Shown one piece after another: positions 1 to 6,673 of a DNA stretch of 10,194 nt. Below the pieces are notes generated by a model. That model did not search any database and was not told the DNA's origin. It worked only from the letters and a program-made list of their open reading frames with translations. The number at the start of each line of letters is the position of its first letter. Positions within the stretch are counted from its first letter, which is position 1. A program made the translations under genes and the position numbers. This DNA comes from Treponema sp. (GTDB lineage: Bacteria > Spirochaetota > Spirochaetia > Treponematales > Breznakiellaceae), in the NCBI GenBank assembly GCA_009780285.1, contig WRAL01000023.1:1-10194 (forward strand), given 5' to 3'.

Positions 1-2129
1 GGCTTTTCGACATGGAAGGCTCAGGCCGCAGGCTGGAAAGGCAGTTCGGCGCGACGGCGCTCAAGGGCTTTGGCCTGGAGCCTAAAAGCCCGGAGATTCT
101 TTGCGCCGGCGCGATCCTTGACTACCTTGACAACACGGCGCGGAGCCTTCTTCCCCACGTCCGCGCGATTTCCGTTTACGGGGATTCGCAGTTCGTCGGC
201 ATCGACGAGGCCAGCATGAAAAACCTCGAGATCGCGCGGAACATGCGCGACGGCTCGGAGCGCCACACCCTAGTCGAAACGATGGACGAAACCTGCTGCG
301 CGATGGGCAAGCGGCTTTTGCGCTTTCGCATTCTGCGCCCGCTTCGGGACCTCGAGAAAATCCGCGCCCGGCTCGACATGGTGGACGCGGCGCGCGCCGA
401 CCAAGCCGGTCTTGGCGCCCTGCGCGAGACGCTTTCCAAGACGCCGGATCTCGAGCGCCTCTGCGCGCGCCTGGCAATGGACCGTGCTCACGGCAAGGAC
501 ATGCTTTCGATATGCAACGCGCTCGCCCGTTGCGAGCGCGCGCGGGAATTGCGCGAGGCGATGGGCCTGCGCTGCGAGGAGGATGCGGATTCCGGCGAGA
601 GCGCGCTCTCCGACGCGCAAAGGCTTGTTCGCCTGCGCGAGCTTTTGGAAAGCGCGATCCCGGAGGATCCGGCTATCGTTCTGAGCGAGGGGAATCTTAT
701 TCGCGATGGCTACAGCGCCGAGCTTGATTCCCTTCGCGAGCTTAAGGATTCCGGCGTGGGGCGCTTGGACGCGTATCTTGAAGAGGAACGGCGCGCCACT
801 GGGATTCCCGGCCTGCGCATTCGCTATAATAGAATGATTGGCTATTTTTTCGAGGTCGCCACCGCCTATGTTTCCAGGGTTCCCTCGCGCTTTATACGGC
901 GGCAGGGAGTGGCCGGCGCCGAGCGCTTTTCCACCGACCGCCTTGCCGCGCTTGAATCCGAGGTGAACGGCGCGCAGGGAAGAATCCACGAGCTGGAGCG
1001 CGAGCTTTTTCTGGCTCTGCGGGAAAGGGCTAAGGAGGATCTGCCGGCGATGGCCGCCGAGGCGCGCCGCCTTGCAGAGACGGACGTGGCGCAGTCCGGC
1101 GCCCGCTGCGCCGCCCTTCGCGGCTGGACGCGCCCCGAGCTTGACGATTCCGGCGCCCTGGAAGCGAAGGCCGCGCGGCATCCGGTTGTCGAGGCGAGCC
1201 TTGGCCCCGGGGAATTTATTCCCAACGACATTAATATTCATGCACGCTCCCCCCGGGGGGGGGCGGATGCAAGCGCCGCGCCTTCCTTCGCGATGATCAC
1301 CGGGCCGAACATGGCGGGAAAATCGACCTACCTTCGCTCGGCCGCGCTTGTCGCGCTTATGGCGCAGGCCGGCAGCTTTGTGCCGGCAAGCTCGGCGCGC
1401 GTGGGGATTTGCGACAGAATCTTTTGCCGTGTTGGCGCCTCGGATAACCTGGCGCGCGGCGAGTCCACCTTCCTCGTGGAAATGAACGAGACCGCCTGCA
1501 TTATCAACACGGCCAGCGAAAAAAGCCTGGTGATCATGGACGAGGTTGGCCGTGGCACCGCCGCGCGCGACGGACTTTCAATTGCTTGGGCGGTAAGCGA
1601 GGAGCTTTTGACGCGCATAGGATGCCGCGCCTTTTTCGCCACGCACTACCACGAGCTTGCGCATCTGGAGCATCCGGCCGCGGCGAATTTTTCGATGGAG
1701 GTTTTGGAAAAGGACGGCAACGTCGTCTTTTTGCGCCACCTGCGCGAGGGGCCGGCCAAAAGTTCCTACGGCCTTCACGTCGCGCGACTTGCCGGCCTGC
1801 CGAATTCGGTTTTGACGCGCGCGGCGGAAATAATGGCGCGCCTTACTGACGACAAGCCCGACAGCCTTCCTACAGTCGCCCCCCCTGCGCTCTCGCAAAG
1901 GCCGCCGGAGGAAAAGCCGGCGAATCCCGCCGCCGCCGAAGCGCTCAGAATAATCGCCGAGCTTGACACCGACCGGATCGCGCCCATAGACGCGCTGTCG
2001 CTTTTGATAGAGCTAAAAGGCCGGCTTGCAGGAACCGGCGCGCCAGCGCGGGACACGCCGCCGCCGCGCTCAAGGCCGGCGAAAACGGCGCGCGGGGATC
2101 AAGGGCCGACGTTGGGGCTTTTTGATTAG
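1..2129 (+). CDS. mutS: DNA mismatch repair protein MutS, 5'-truncated by window edge
   Basis: MutS binds base mismatches and small loops in DNA and, through its ATPase, starts methyl-independent or MutL-dependent repair. The reading frame is open from base 3, so the first ATG at 12 is internal. By comparison with E. coli MutS, about 180 residues are missing, including the mismatch-binding domain with its Phe-x-Glu motif. What remains is the end of the connector domain, the core and lever domains (from about 200), the clamp (about 820-1000, with the family-typical NRMIGYFFEV and ERFSTDRL stretches), and the ATPase. Walker A GPNMAGKST lies at 1302-1328, Walker B LVIMDEVGRG at 1527-1556, and FFATHYHEL near 1632. 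A C-terminal helical segment resembling the MutS tetramerisation tail is at about 1940-2020. Two oddities: a C6G9 run at 1249-1263, and GRGTAARDG where most MutS proteins have GRGTSTxDG. The family assignment is near certain. Confidence 0.97.
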   Translation, partial: LFDMEGSGRRLERQFGATALKGFGLEPKSPEILCAGAILDYLDNTARSLLPHVRAISVYGDSQFVGIDEASMKNLEIARNMRDGSERHTLVETMDETCCAMGKRLLRFRILRPLRDLEKIRARLDMVDAARADQAGLGALRETLSKTPDLERLCARLAMDRAHGKDMLSICNALARCERARELREAMGLRCEEDADSGESALSDAQRLVRLRELLESAIPEDPAIVLSEGNLIRDGYSAELDSLRELKDSGVGRLDAYLEEERRATGIPGLRIRYNRMIGYFFEVATAYVSRVPSRFIRRQGVAGAERFSTDRLAALESEVNGAQGRIHELERELFLALRERAKEDLPAMAAEARRLAETDVAQSGARCAALRGWTRPELDDSGALEAKAARHPVVEASLGPGEFIPNDINIHARSPRGGADASAAPSFAMITGPNMAGKSTYLRSAALVALMAQAGSFVPASSARVGICDRIFCRVGASDNLARGESTFLVEMNETACIINTASEKSLVIMDEVGRGTAARDGLSIAWAVSEELLTRIGCRAFFATHYHELAHLEHPAAANFSMEVLEKDGNVVFLRHLREGPAKSSYGLHVARLAGLPNSVLTRAAEIMARLTDDKPDSLPTVAPPALSQRPPEEKPANPAAAEALRIIAELDTDRIAPIDALSLLIELKGRLAGTGAPARDTPPPRSRPAKTARGDQGPTLGLFD
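1249..1263. repeat. C6G9 homopolymer tract inside mutS
   Basis: Six C (1249-1254) are followed directly by nine G (1255-1263), so the run is partly self-complementary. It encodes Ser-Pro-Arg-Gly-Gly just upstream of the Walker A motif. Loss of one G would bring a TGA at 1294-1296 into frame, before the ATPase motifs. Gain of one G would also put Walker A out of frame. In the sequence as given the frame is intact. Confidence 0.9.
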
Positions 2130-2139
2130 AGCAAGGTTG

Positions 2140-2168
2140 TTGATCGAATCGGCTTTATGCCGTATCAT
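2140..2168 (+). promoter_or_regulatory. candidate sigma70-type promoter for the DUF3990 module
   Basis: TTGATC (2140-2145) and TATCAT (2163-2168) are separated by 17 bases, which fits a -35/-10 pair with a good -10. Transcription would start at about 2175, which is the likely ATG itself, implying a leaderless message. The box match is by eye only. The module could equally be read through from mutS, whose stop lies 45 bases upstream of that ATG. Confidence 0.25.
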
Positions 2169-2174
2169 TGGGGT

Positions 2175-2669
2175 ATGCTGGTTTACCATGGGAGCAATGT
2201 TGCTGTTGAAATTCCAAAAATACTCGCGTCAAACCGCGCGTTGGATTTTGGTGGCGGGTTTTACGTTACGACAAATCTTGAGCAGGCAAAAACTTTTGCC
2301 AACAACGTCGTGAACCGCAACGAAGGGTGGGGAGTGCCAACGATCAGCAGCTACGAAATTGATTTTGACAAAACGCTTCGCGAACTGAAAGTATTGCAAT
2401 TTGACCGCCCCAACGATCTCTGGCTTGACTTCGTTCATGCCCACCGAACTTCCCAATATTCAGGCGAGCTCTTCGATGTAATCGTTGGGCCTGTCGTCAA
2501 CGACACCGTTTATAGGGTTTTCAGGCTCTTTGAGAACGGGGACATAGATCGCGAGGCCACGATTAGAAGGCTTAAAGTCGCTGAATTGTATAACCAGATG
2601 GCATTCCGCACGGAGAGGGCCATTGCCGCGCTTGAATTTGTAGGACTTATGGAGGGAAACAATGGATAA
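2175..2669 (+). CDS. DUF3990 family protein, ADP-ribosyltransferase-like
   Basis: This 164-residue protein has the pattern of the DUF3990 family, which I recall being grouped with the ADP-ribosyltransferase fold. The sequence supports that: an N-terminal LVYHGSN (H5, S7), then DFGGGFYVTTN (Y30, T32, T33) followed by QAKTFA, and a late ELFDVIVGP (E98/D101). These could be the His, Tyr and Glu/Asp positions of an ART active site. No signal peptide or membrane segment is seen, so it is probably cytosolic. An in-frame ATG also exists at 2157. I prefer 2175 because the family motif begins right after it, but neither start has a convincing ribosome binding site. Its last 8 bases overlap the next gene. 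A toxin role is inferred from fold and neighbours, not shown; catalytic activity and target are unknown. Confidence 0.75.
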   Translation: MLVYHGSNVAVEIPKILASNRALDFGGGFYVTTNLEQAKTFANNVVNRNEGWGVPTISSYEIDFDKTLRELKVLQFDRPNDLWLDFVHAHRTSQYSGELFDVIVGPVVNDTVYRVFRLFENGDIDREATIRRLKVAELYNQMAFRTERAIAALEFVGLMEGNNG

Positions 2670-2901
2670 CTATAGCCATGCAAGTTTCATGGCGCTGCAT
2701 TCCCATCCCATCGTTGAAAGCCTTGCCGAAGATATGCGCATAACAAAAAGGGAAGCTCTTGATTTGTTTTACAATTCGCGTCTTTACAGGCTTTATGAAC
2801 GCGAGGAAACAAAGCTTTGGCATTTTAGCACGGTTATGCTTGTGGACTTGCTACGGCAGGAAATAACCACGGGACATATCGAATTCCCCGTTGAAGGCTG
2901 A
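2662..2901 (+). CDS. small hypothetical protein in the DUF3990/DUF3791 module
   Basis: This 79-residue protein is not one I can name. It looks helical and soluble, with a central KREALDLFYNSRLYRLYERE region and a VDLLRQE segment, and has no signal peptide or Cys cluster. The start is well supported: GGAGGG at 2651-2656 sits ahead of the ATG, which overlaps the 3' end of the DUF3990 gene by 8 bases, so translational coupling is likely. The next gene begins 5 bases after its stop. The tight packing suggests it acts together with the flanking proteins, possibly as an antitoxin or adaptor, but that is inference from position only. Confidence 0.8.
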   Translation: MDNYSHASFMALHSHPIVESLAEDMRITKREALDLFYNSRLYRLYEREETKLWHFSTVMLVDLLRQEITTGHIEFPVEG

Positions 2902-2906
2902 CGCGA

Positions 2907-3125
2907 ATGGAAAAGAGGGATTTGCGACGCGCGGAATTCGTGGTTTATTGCATTGAAACTTACAAGGATAAAAAGAACCTTGACGGCAAGACCGCGTATC
3001 AAAAGCTTAAAAATTCAGGCGCTATCGAATACATCGATGAAAATTACGATGCGCTTCACACCTTCGGCGATGACGGCATTGTCTGGAACATTGACGAATA
3101 TCTTTTGGCCGTGAGCGGGGATTAA
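2907..3125 (+). CDS. DUF3791 family small protein
   Basis: This 72-residue protein matches the DUF3791 pattern: EFVVYCIETYK near the N terminus, then GKTAYQKLKNSGAIEYIDENYDALH split over the middle, and a C-terminal VWNIDEYL. DUF3791 proteins are of unknown biochemical role and are, as I recall, often encoded next to DUF3990 genes in gut bacteria. No membrane or export signal is visible. It begins 5 bases after the preceding gene and ends 13 bases before the next one, so the three genes 2175-3125 are probably co-transcribed. The ribosome binding site is weak, so it may depend on coupling with the upstream gene. A role as antitoxin is a plausible inference only. Confidence 0.82.
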   Translation: MEKRDLRRAEFVVYCIETYKDKKNLDGKTAYQKLKNSGAIEYIDENYDALHTFGDDGIVWNIDEYLLAVSGD

Positions 3126-3138
3126 AGGAGATAAGAAA

Positions 3139-3780
3139 ATGGCGACATGGATAGCGCATATTAGAATCGCGGAACATTTTATGAACAATTACGCTTCCTT
3201 GAATAATATGGATTTCCTTGTTGGAAACATAGCTCCCGATAGCGGCGTTCCAAACGATGACTGGAGCAAATTTTCCCCGGATGCAAACATATCGCATTGG
3301 AAAACGGATGGGGAAAATATTAACGCGGATGATTTCAGGAGAAAATATCTTGATGAAAACGATGGCAATATGTCCTTTTATTTGGGTTATTGGTTTCACT
3401 TGTTGACAGACATCGAATGGACAAAAATGTATCAGAGTAAAATGCTGGAGCCAATATATTATAATGGCATAAATGCCGACAAAAATTTTATATGGACGAT
3501 AAAAGAGGACTGGTACGGGCAGGATCATTTGTACCTAAGAAATAATCTTTCTTCAATATTTTTTACCGAATTCTCGAAGATAAATGGATATGAAAATAAA
3601 TATTTGGATATTTTTTCTAAAGATGCGTTCACAAAACGTATAAAGTATATTGTGGAATTTTACCGTAATGCCAAGGAAGAGGCGGAACGAGAGTATCCAT
3701 ATTTAAAGAAAGAGGAAATGGATAATTTTGTGAATAATGCGATAAATACGTTGGAAAATATTTACATGAAATTAAAGTAG
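3139..3780 (+). CDS. zinc-dependent phospholipase C-like protein
   Basis: This 213-residue protein resembles the bacterial zinc-dependent phospholipase C family (metal-binding hydrolases of phospholipid head groups). Likely metal ligands are spaced as expected: H7 in TWIAHI, D34 in GNIAPDSG, H53 in ISHW, and H87 with D91 in YWFHLLTD. There is no signal peptide, so it is probably cytosolic, and its substrate may not be a phospholipid. AAAGGAG at 3125-3131 gives a good ribosome binding site for the ATG at 3139. The gene is markedly AT-rich (runs such as ATATATTATAATGG and many AAA, ATA and AAT codons), unlike mutS and the downstream genes, suggesting acquisition by transfer. The C-terminal 70 residues are Lys/Glu-rich and helical. 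It follows the DUF3791 gene closely and may belong to the same transcript. Confidence 0.72.
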   Translation: MATWIAHIRIAEHFMNNYASLNNMDFLVGNIAPDSGVPNDDWSKFSPDANISHWKTDGENINADDFRRKYLDENDGNMSFYLGYWFHLLTDIEWTKMYQSKMLEPIYYNGINADKNFIWTIKEDWYGQDHLYLRNNLSSIFFTEFSKINGYENKYLDIFSKDAFTKRIKYIVEFYRNAKEEAEREYPYLKKEEMDNFVNNAINTLENIYMKLK

Positions 3781-3813
3781 ATAAAGAATCGCATATGTCC
3801 TCCGATGGGGAGC

Positions 3814-3836
3814 GCGGCGAAAAATTGGCGCGCCGC
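3814..3836. other. short inverted repeat in the 3781-3881 spacer
   Basis: GCGGCG (3814-3819) can pair with CGCCGC (3831-3836) across an 11-base loop. There is no T-run after it on either strand, so I do not call a terminator. The spacer (101 bases) contains nothing else that I can support. The composition switches here from AT-rich to GC-rich. Confidence 0.3.
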
Positions 3837-3881
3837 CACCCCAGGGCTTGACGGATTCAATCTGCCGGCGCAAAGTATCGT

Positions 3882-4436
3882 ATGAAGAAGATATTCGCGG
3901 TTTTGATGTTCCTGGCTGCGGGGATCGGTTTCGCGCAGGGAAGCGGCAGAACGATTCCCATCAATCTGAGCTATTTTGGGGAGACCATCACCCATCCGGG
4001 CCTTGAGCTAGGGTACGAGAACGCTTTTCACGGGGGCTTCAACTTTACCCTGTCGGTGGGAACCTACGTTCACCAGCGCAACCACACGGGCCTGTTCCTA
4101 AACGCCGGAGTAAACTGGCGGCACACGTTCCCTGTTGGTTACAGCCCGGAGATAGGGCTTGGGATTGGGTACCTGCACACATGGGCGCATGGCGGTCCGA
4201 CATACGTTGTCGATAGCGCCGGCAACGTGTCGGTTACGAGGGCCGGAAGGCCGCATTTTATGCCCTCGCTTAAGCTGGGGCTTTTCGGCTGGGATTTGCG
4301 CAAGGGGGCCGATGTTCCCGCTCGGGTAAACGCGGACATTGTCGTGTTCGGCCAGTATCCCTACAACAGCTACTTCATGCCCCGCGCCGCGCTTAGAGTA
4401 GGCGCCACGTATTACCATGAACTTGAGCAAAATTAG
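3882..4436 (+). CDS. exported, probably beta-rich outer-envelope protein
   Basis: This 184-residue protein starts with a clear Sec-type signal peptide (MKKIFAVLMFLAAGIGFAQ, cleavage likely after the AQ near residue 19-20). The rest is built of short alternating hydrophobic/polar stretches rich in Gly, Tyr, Phe and His, for example LELGYEN, FNFTLSVGTYV, LFLNAGVNW, EIGLGIGYLHTW and PSLKLGLFGW. This is how small outer-membrane beta-barrels look. The last residues are YYHELEQN rather than the classical terminal Phe. No enzyme motif is seen and I cannot name the family. The start is fixed by the signal peptide, although no clear ribosome binding site precedes it. The next gene, for a lipoprotein hydrolase, starts 10 bases after its stop, so an envelope operon is likely. 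Confidence 0.78.
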   Translation: MKKIFAVLMFLAAGIGFAQGSGRTIPINLSYFGETITHPGLELGYENAFHGGFNFTLSVGTYVHQRNHTGLFLNAGVNWRHTFPVGYSPEIGLGIGYLHTWAHGGPTYVVDSAGNVSVTRAGRPHFMPSLKLGLFGWDLRKGADVPARVNADIVVFGQYPYNSYFMPRAALRVGATYYHELEQN

Positions 4437-4446
4437 GAACATTAAC

Positions 4447-5496
4447 ATGAAAAGATTCGCGCTATTTCTTGCTGTAGCTCTGTCGCTATCATCCTGCGGG
4501 ACATTTCTTCTTCACGACAGCTTCAGTGGCGACGACTGGTTTTACCTTGAAAACAAAAGCACGGTGATGCCCGTTTGGGTAACGGGAAATATTGAGTCCA
4601 AAGTTTTCATTATTTGGATACATGGCGGTCCCGGTGATGCCGCCACGTTTATGCCGCTGACTGACGTTTTTAAGGAATTGCATGATGATTATGCGCTTGT
4701 GTATTGGGATCAGCGGGGATCGGGATTATCCCAGGGGAATGCGCGTCCGGACGATTATTATATGGAACAGTTTGTGGAAGATCTTGAAAGACTTATTGCG
4801 CTTGTACGTTACAGATACAGTAATCCCACGCTCTTTTTGATGGGAAGCAGTTGGGGCGGAACGCTTGGAACGGCTTTTCTGGCAAAGCCGGAAAACCAGG
4901 CGCATATTTCAGGATTTATTTCCGTAAGCGGCGCTTTTAGCTTAAGGGACAGCATTCGGCTTTCAAGGGAATGGACAATGGAAATGGCCTCCCGGCAAAT
5001 TGCCTTGAATATAGATGTTGGTTATTGGAGGCAGGAGCTTGCCTGGTATCGGCATAACCAAAGAGTTCCCTCAAATGCGCTTGGAAGACATTGGAGAAAC
5101 ATAGATAATTTGGATGGATATATTATCAATTATTCCAATGCTTCGGCTAATATGCCGTTTTCATCTTTTATATTTTTTTCTCCGTCCAGTCTGGCATATT
5201 ATCGCAACCATGATTTTATGCAGCCTAAAATGTGGCCTTGGCTGGCCCACATCGATTTATTGCCTGAAATGCAAAACATCAAAATACCTGCCCTGGTTCT
5301 GGGCGGAAGGCACGACGGCGCCGTTCCTTTTCAGATTGCCGAAATGGGCTTTGACAGTTTGGGCACCAATTCCACGCGCAAATCCCTATATATTTTTGAA
5401 AATTCAGCGCATAGTTTTTTCTGGGAAGAACCAGATATTTTCGTCTTTCTGGTAAGAGAGTTTGTCCAAACCAATATTGGAAATAAGGATTATTGA
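4447..5496 (+). CDS. alpha/beta-hydrolase lipoprotein, proline iminopeptidase-like (copy 1)
   Basis: This 349-residue putative lipoprotein has a signal peptide ending in the lipobox LSSC, with C17 as the likely lipidated residue. The mature part is an alpha/beta hydrolase: the oxyanion-hole motif HGGPG at residues 59-63, WDQRGSG, a nucleophile elbow GSSWGG with S135, acid D290 in GGRHDG, and H322 in NSAHS. HGGPG plus DQRG is typical of proline iminopeptidases and relatives, so a peptidase or esterase acting at the envelope is likely, but the substrate is unknown. An in-frame ATG at 4417 overlaps the previous gene. I choose 4447 because the signal peptide starts there, AGGA lies 8 bases upstream, and the paralogue begins at the same point. 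It is more AT-rich than copy 2, which follows after 1 base. Confidence 0.88.
   Translation: MKRFALFLAVALSLSSCGTFLLHDSFSGDDWFYLENKSTVMPVWVTGNIESKVFIIWIHGGPGDAATFMPLTDVFKELHDDYALVYWDQRGSGLSQGNARPDDYYMEQFVEDLERLIALVRYRYSNPTLFLMGSSWGGTLGTAFLAKPENQAHISGFISVSGAFSLRDSIRLSREWTMEMASRQIALNIDVGYWRQELAWYRHNQRVPSNALGRHWRNIDNLDGYIINYSNASANMPFSSFIFFSPSSLAYYRNHDFMQPKMWPWLAHIDLLPEMQNIKIPALVLGGRHDGAVPFQIAEMGFDSLGTNSTRKSLYIFENSAHSFFWEEPDIFVFLVREFVQTNIGNKDY
4474..4628 (+). repeat. near-identical 5' segment shared by the two hydrolase genes (copy at 5525-5679)
   Basis: Positions 4474-4628 and 5525-5679 (offset 1051) differ at only about 4 of 155 bases by eye, including identical synonymous positions. Beyond the HGGPG codons the match falls sharply. 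The segment encodes most of the signal peptide, the lipobox and the first strands up to the oxyanion-hole motif. Confidence 0.85.
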
Positions 5497-5497
5497 T

Positions 5498-6547
5498 ATG
5501 AAAAAAATTGCGCTGTTTCTTTCCGTAGCTCTGTCGCTATCATCCTGCGGGACATTTCTTCTTCACGACAGCTTCAGGGGCGGCGACTGGTTTTACCTTG
5601 AAAACAAAAGCGCGGTGATGCCCGTTTGGGTAACGGGAAATATTGAGCCCAAAGTTTTCATTATTTGGATACATGGCGGGCCCGGAGGCACATCAATCGT
5701 TGGATCCGCGATGGATGTTTTTGAGGAACTGCAAAAGGATTACGCTTTTGTTTGGTGGGATCAGCGCGGTTCGGGGCAGTCACAGGGCAACGCCCGCCCG
5801 GATAGTTTAAGTCTGGAACAGTTTGTCGCAGACCTTGAAATGCTGGTCGCGCTGATACGTCATAAGTACGACGATCCGACGCTGTTTTTGATGGGGCATA
5901 GCTGGGGCGGAACGCTCAGCGCGGCTTTTTTGTCAAAGCCGGAAAATCAGGCCGGCATTTCCGGCTGGATCTCGATTGCCGGGGCGCACAGTCCGCTGGA
6001 CGCAAAGCCGCTTTCGGTGGAATGGGTGGTCCAAAGGGCCGCCGGGCAGATCGCTTCGGGCTTGGACGCCGCCTATTGGAGCGGGGAACTTGTGTGGTAC
6101 GGCGGCAATCCAAGCCTTGTCGACGTAAGCGATGCGCTTAGGCACTCAGGGAATGTGCGCAAACTGAACGGCTTTATCCACGAGCCTTCAAACGCGCCTG
6201 CCCTTTCGTTTCCCCTTCTTTTGTTCGCTTCCTCGCATAGCTTGGCGACGATCTTAAACGCAAATTCGGTGGAAAGGCATCTGTGGCCCAGGATCGCTGG
6301 CTTGGATTTACATCCTCGGATGCGCGGCATAAAAACGCCTTCCCTTATTTTGGGAGGCAGGCACGACGGCATCGTTCCTTTTCAGATCGCCGAAATGGGC
6401 CACGGCAGTTTAGGCGCCGATCCCGCGCATAAGTTTCTGCATATTTTTGAGGACTCCGCTCACAGCCCGCCTTGGGAAGAACCTGAGCTGTTCTCCCGGC
6501 TGGTAAGCGAGTTTGTCGAAAGGCATAGGGCGAATGCGCAGGAATAA
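5498..6547 (+). CDS. alpha/beta-hydrolase lipoprotein, proline iminopeptidase-like (copy 2)
   Basis: This is a tandem paralogue of the preceding gene, with the same length (349 residues) and every key residue at the same position: lipobox LSSC with C17, HGGPG at 59-63, nucleophile S135 (here GHSWGG), D290 and H322. It starts 1 base after the stop of copy 1, with AAGGA upstream. A start at 5462 inside copy 1 would bury the signal peptide and is rejected. The first ~60 residues are almost the same as copy 1. The rest is about half identical, with most change in the cap region around residues 170-270 that usually shapes the substrate pocket. The two copies may therefore differ in substrate. The gene is more GC-rich than copy 1. 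Envelope localisation is inferred from the lipobox. Confidence 0.88.
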   Translation: MKKIALFLSVALSLSSCGTFLLHDSFRGGDWFYLENKSAVMPVWVTGNIEPKVFIIWIHGGPGGTSIVGSAMDVFEELQKDYAFVWWDQRGSGQSQGNARPDSLSLEQFVADLEMLVALIRHKYDDPTLFLMGHSWGGTLSAAFLSKPENQAGISGWISIAGAHSPLDAKPLSVEWVVQRAAGQIASGLDAAYWSGELVWYGGNPSLVDVSDALRHSGNVRKLNGFIHEPSNAPALSFPLLLFASSHSLATILNANSVERHLWPRIAGLDLHPRMRGIKTPSLILGGRHDGIVPFQIAEMGHGSLGADPAHKFLHIFEDSAHSPPWEEPELFSRLVSEFVERHRANAQE

Positions 6548-6577
6548 AGGCGGACGGCATCGAGTATTTTTGGGCAT

Positions 6578-6596
6578 GGCTTTCAAGGCAAAAGCC
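6578..6596. other. weak hairpin in the 6548-6673 spacer
   Basis: GGCTTT (6578-6583) pairs with AAAGCC (6591-6596) around a 7-base loop. It lies between the hydrolase genes and the 6674 gene. No T-run follows, so a terminator is not supported. A TATATT at 6647-6652 has no matching -35 box at normal spacing. Nothing else is evident in this 126-base spacer. Confidence 0.25.
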
Positions 6597-6673
6597 CGAC
6601 AATGATCAATAGATTTGTTCGGAAACTTCAGTTGTTGAACAAGTCCTATATTTTCATGCAAGGAGGTTTCGAC

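Noticed and set aside
270..1241. Minus-strand open frame of 323 codons inside mutS
   Set aside because: It is antisense to well-conserved MutS sequence and has no domain pattern.
3022..3528. Minus-strand open frame of 168 codons
   Set aside because: It is antisense to the DUF3791 gene and the phospholipase C-like gene, both of which have motifs and ribosome binding support or family match.
3814..3836. Rho-independent terminator after the phospholipase C-like gene
   Set aside because: The inverted repeat has an 11-base loop and no T-run follows it.
3848..3881. Promoter-like TTGACG and TATCGT before the 3882 gene
   Set aside because: The spacing is 22 bases, too long for a normal promoter, and the -10 would touch the start codon.
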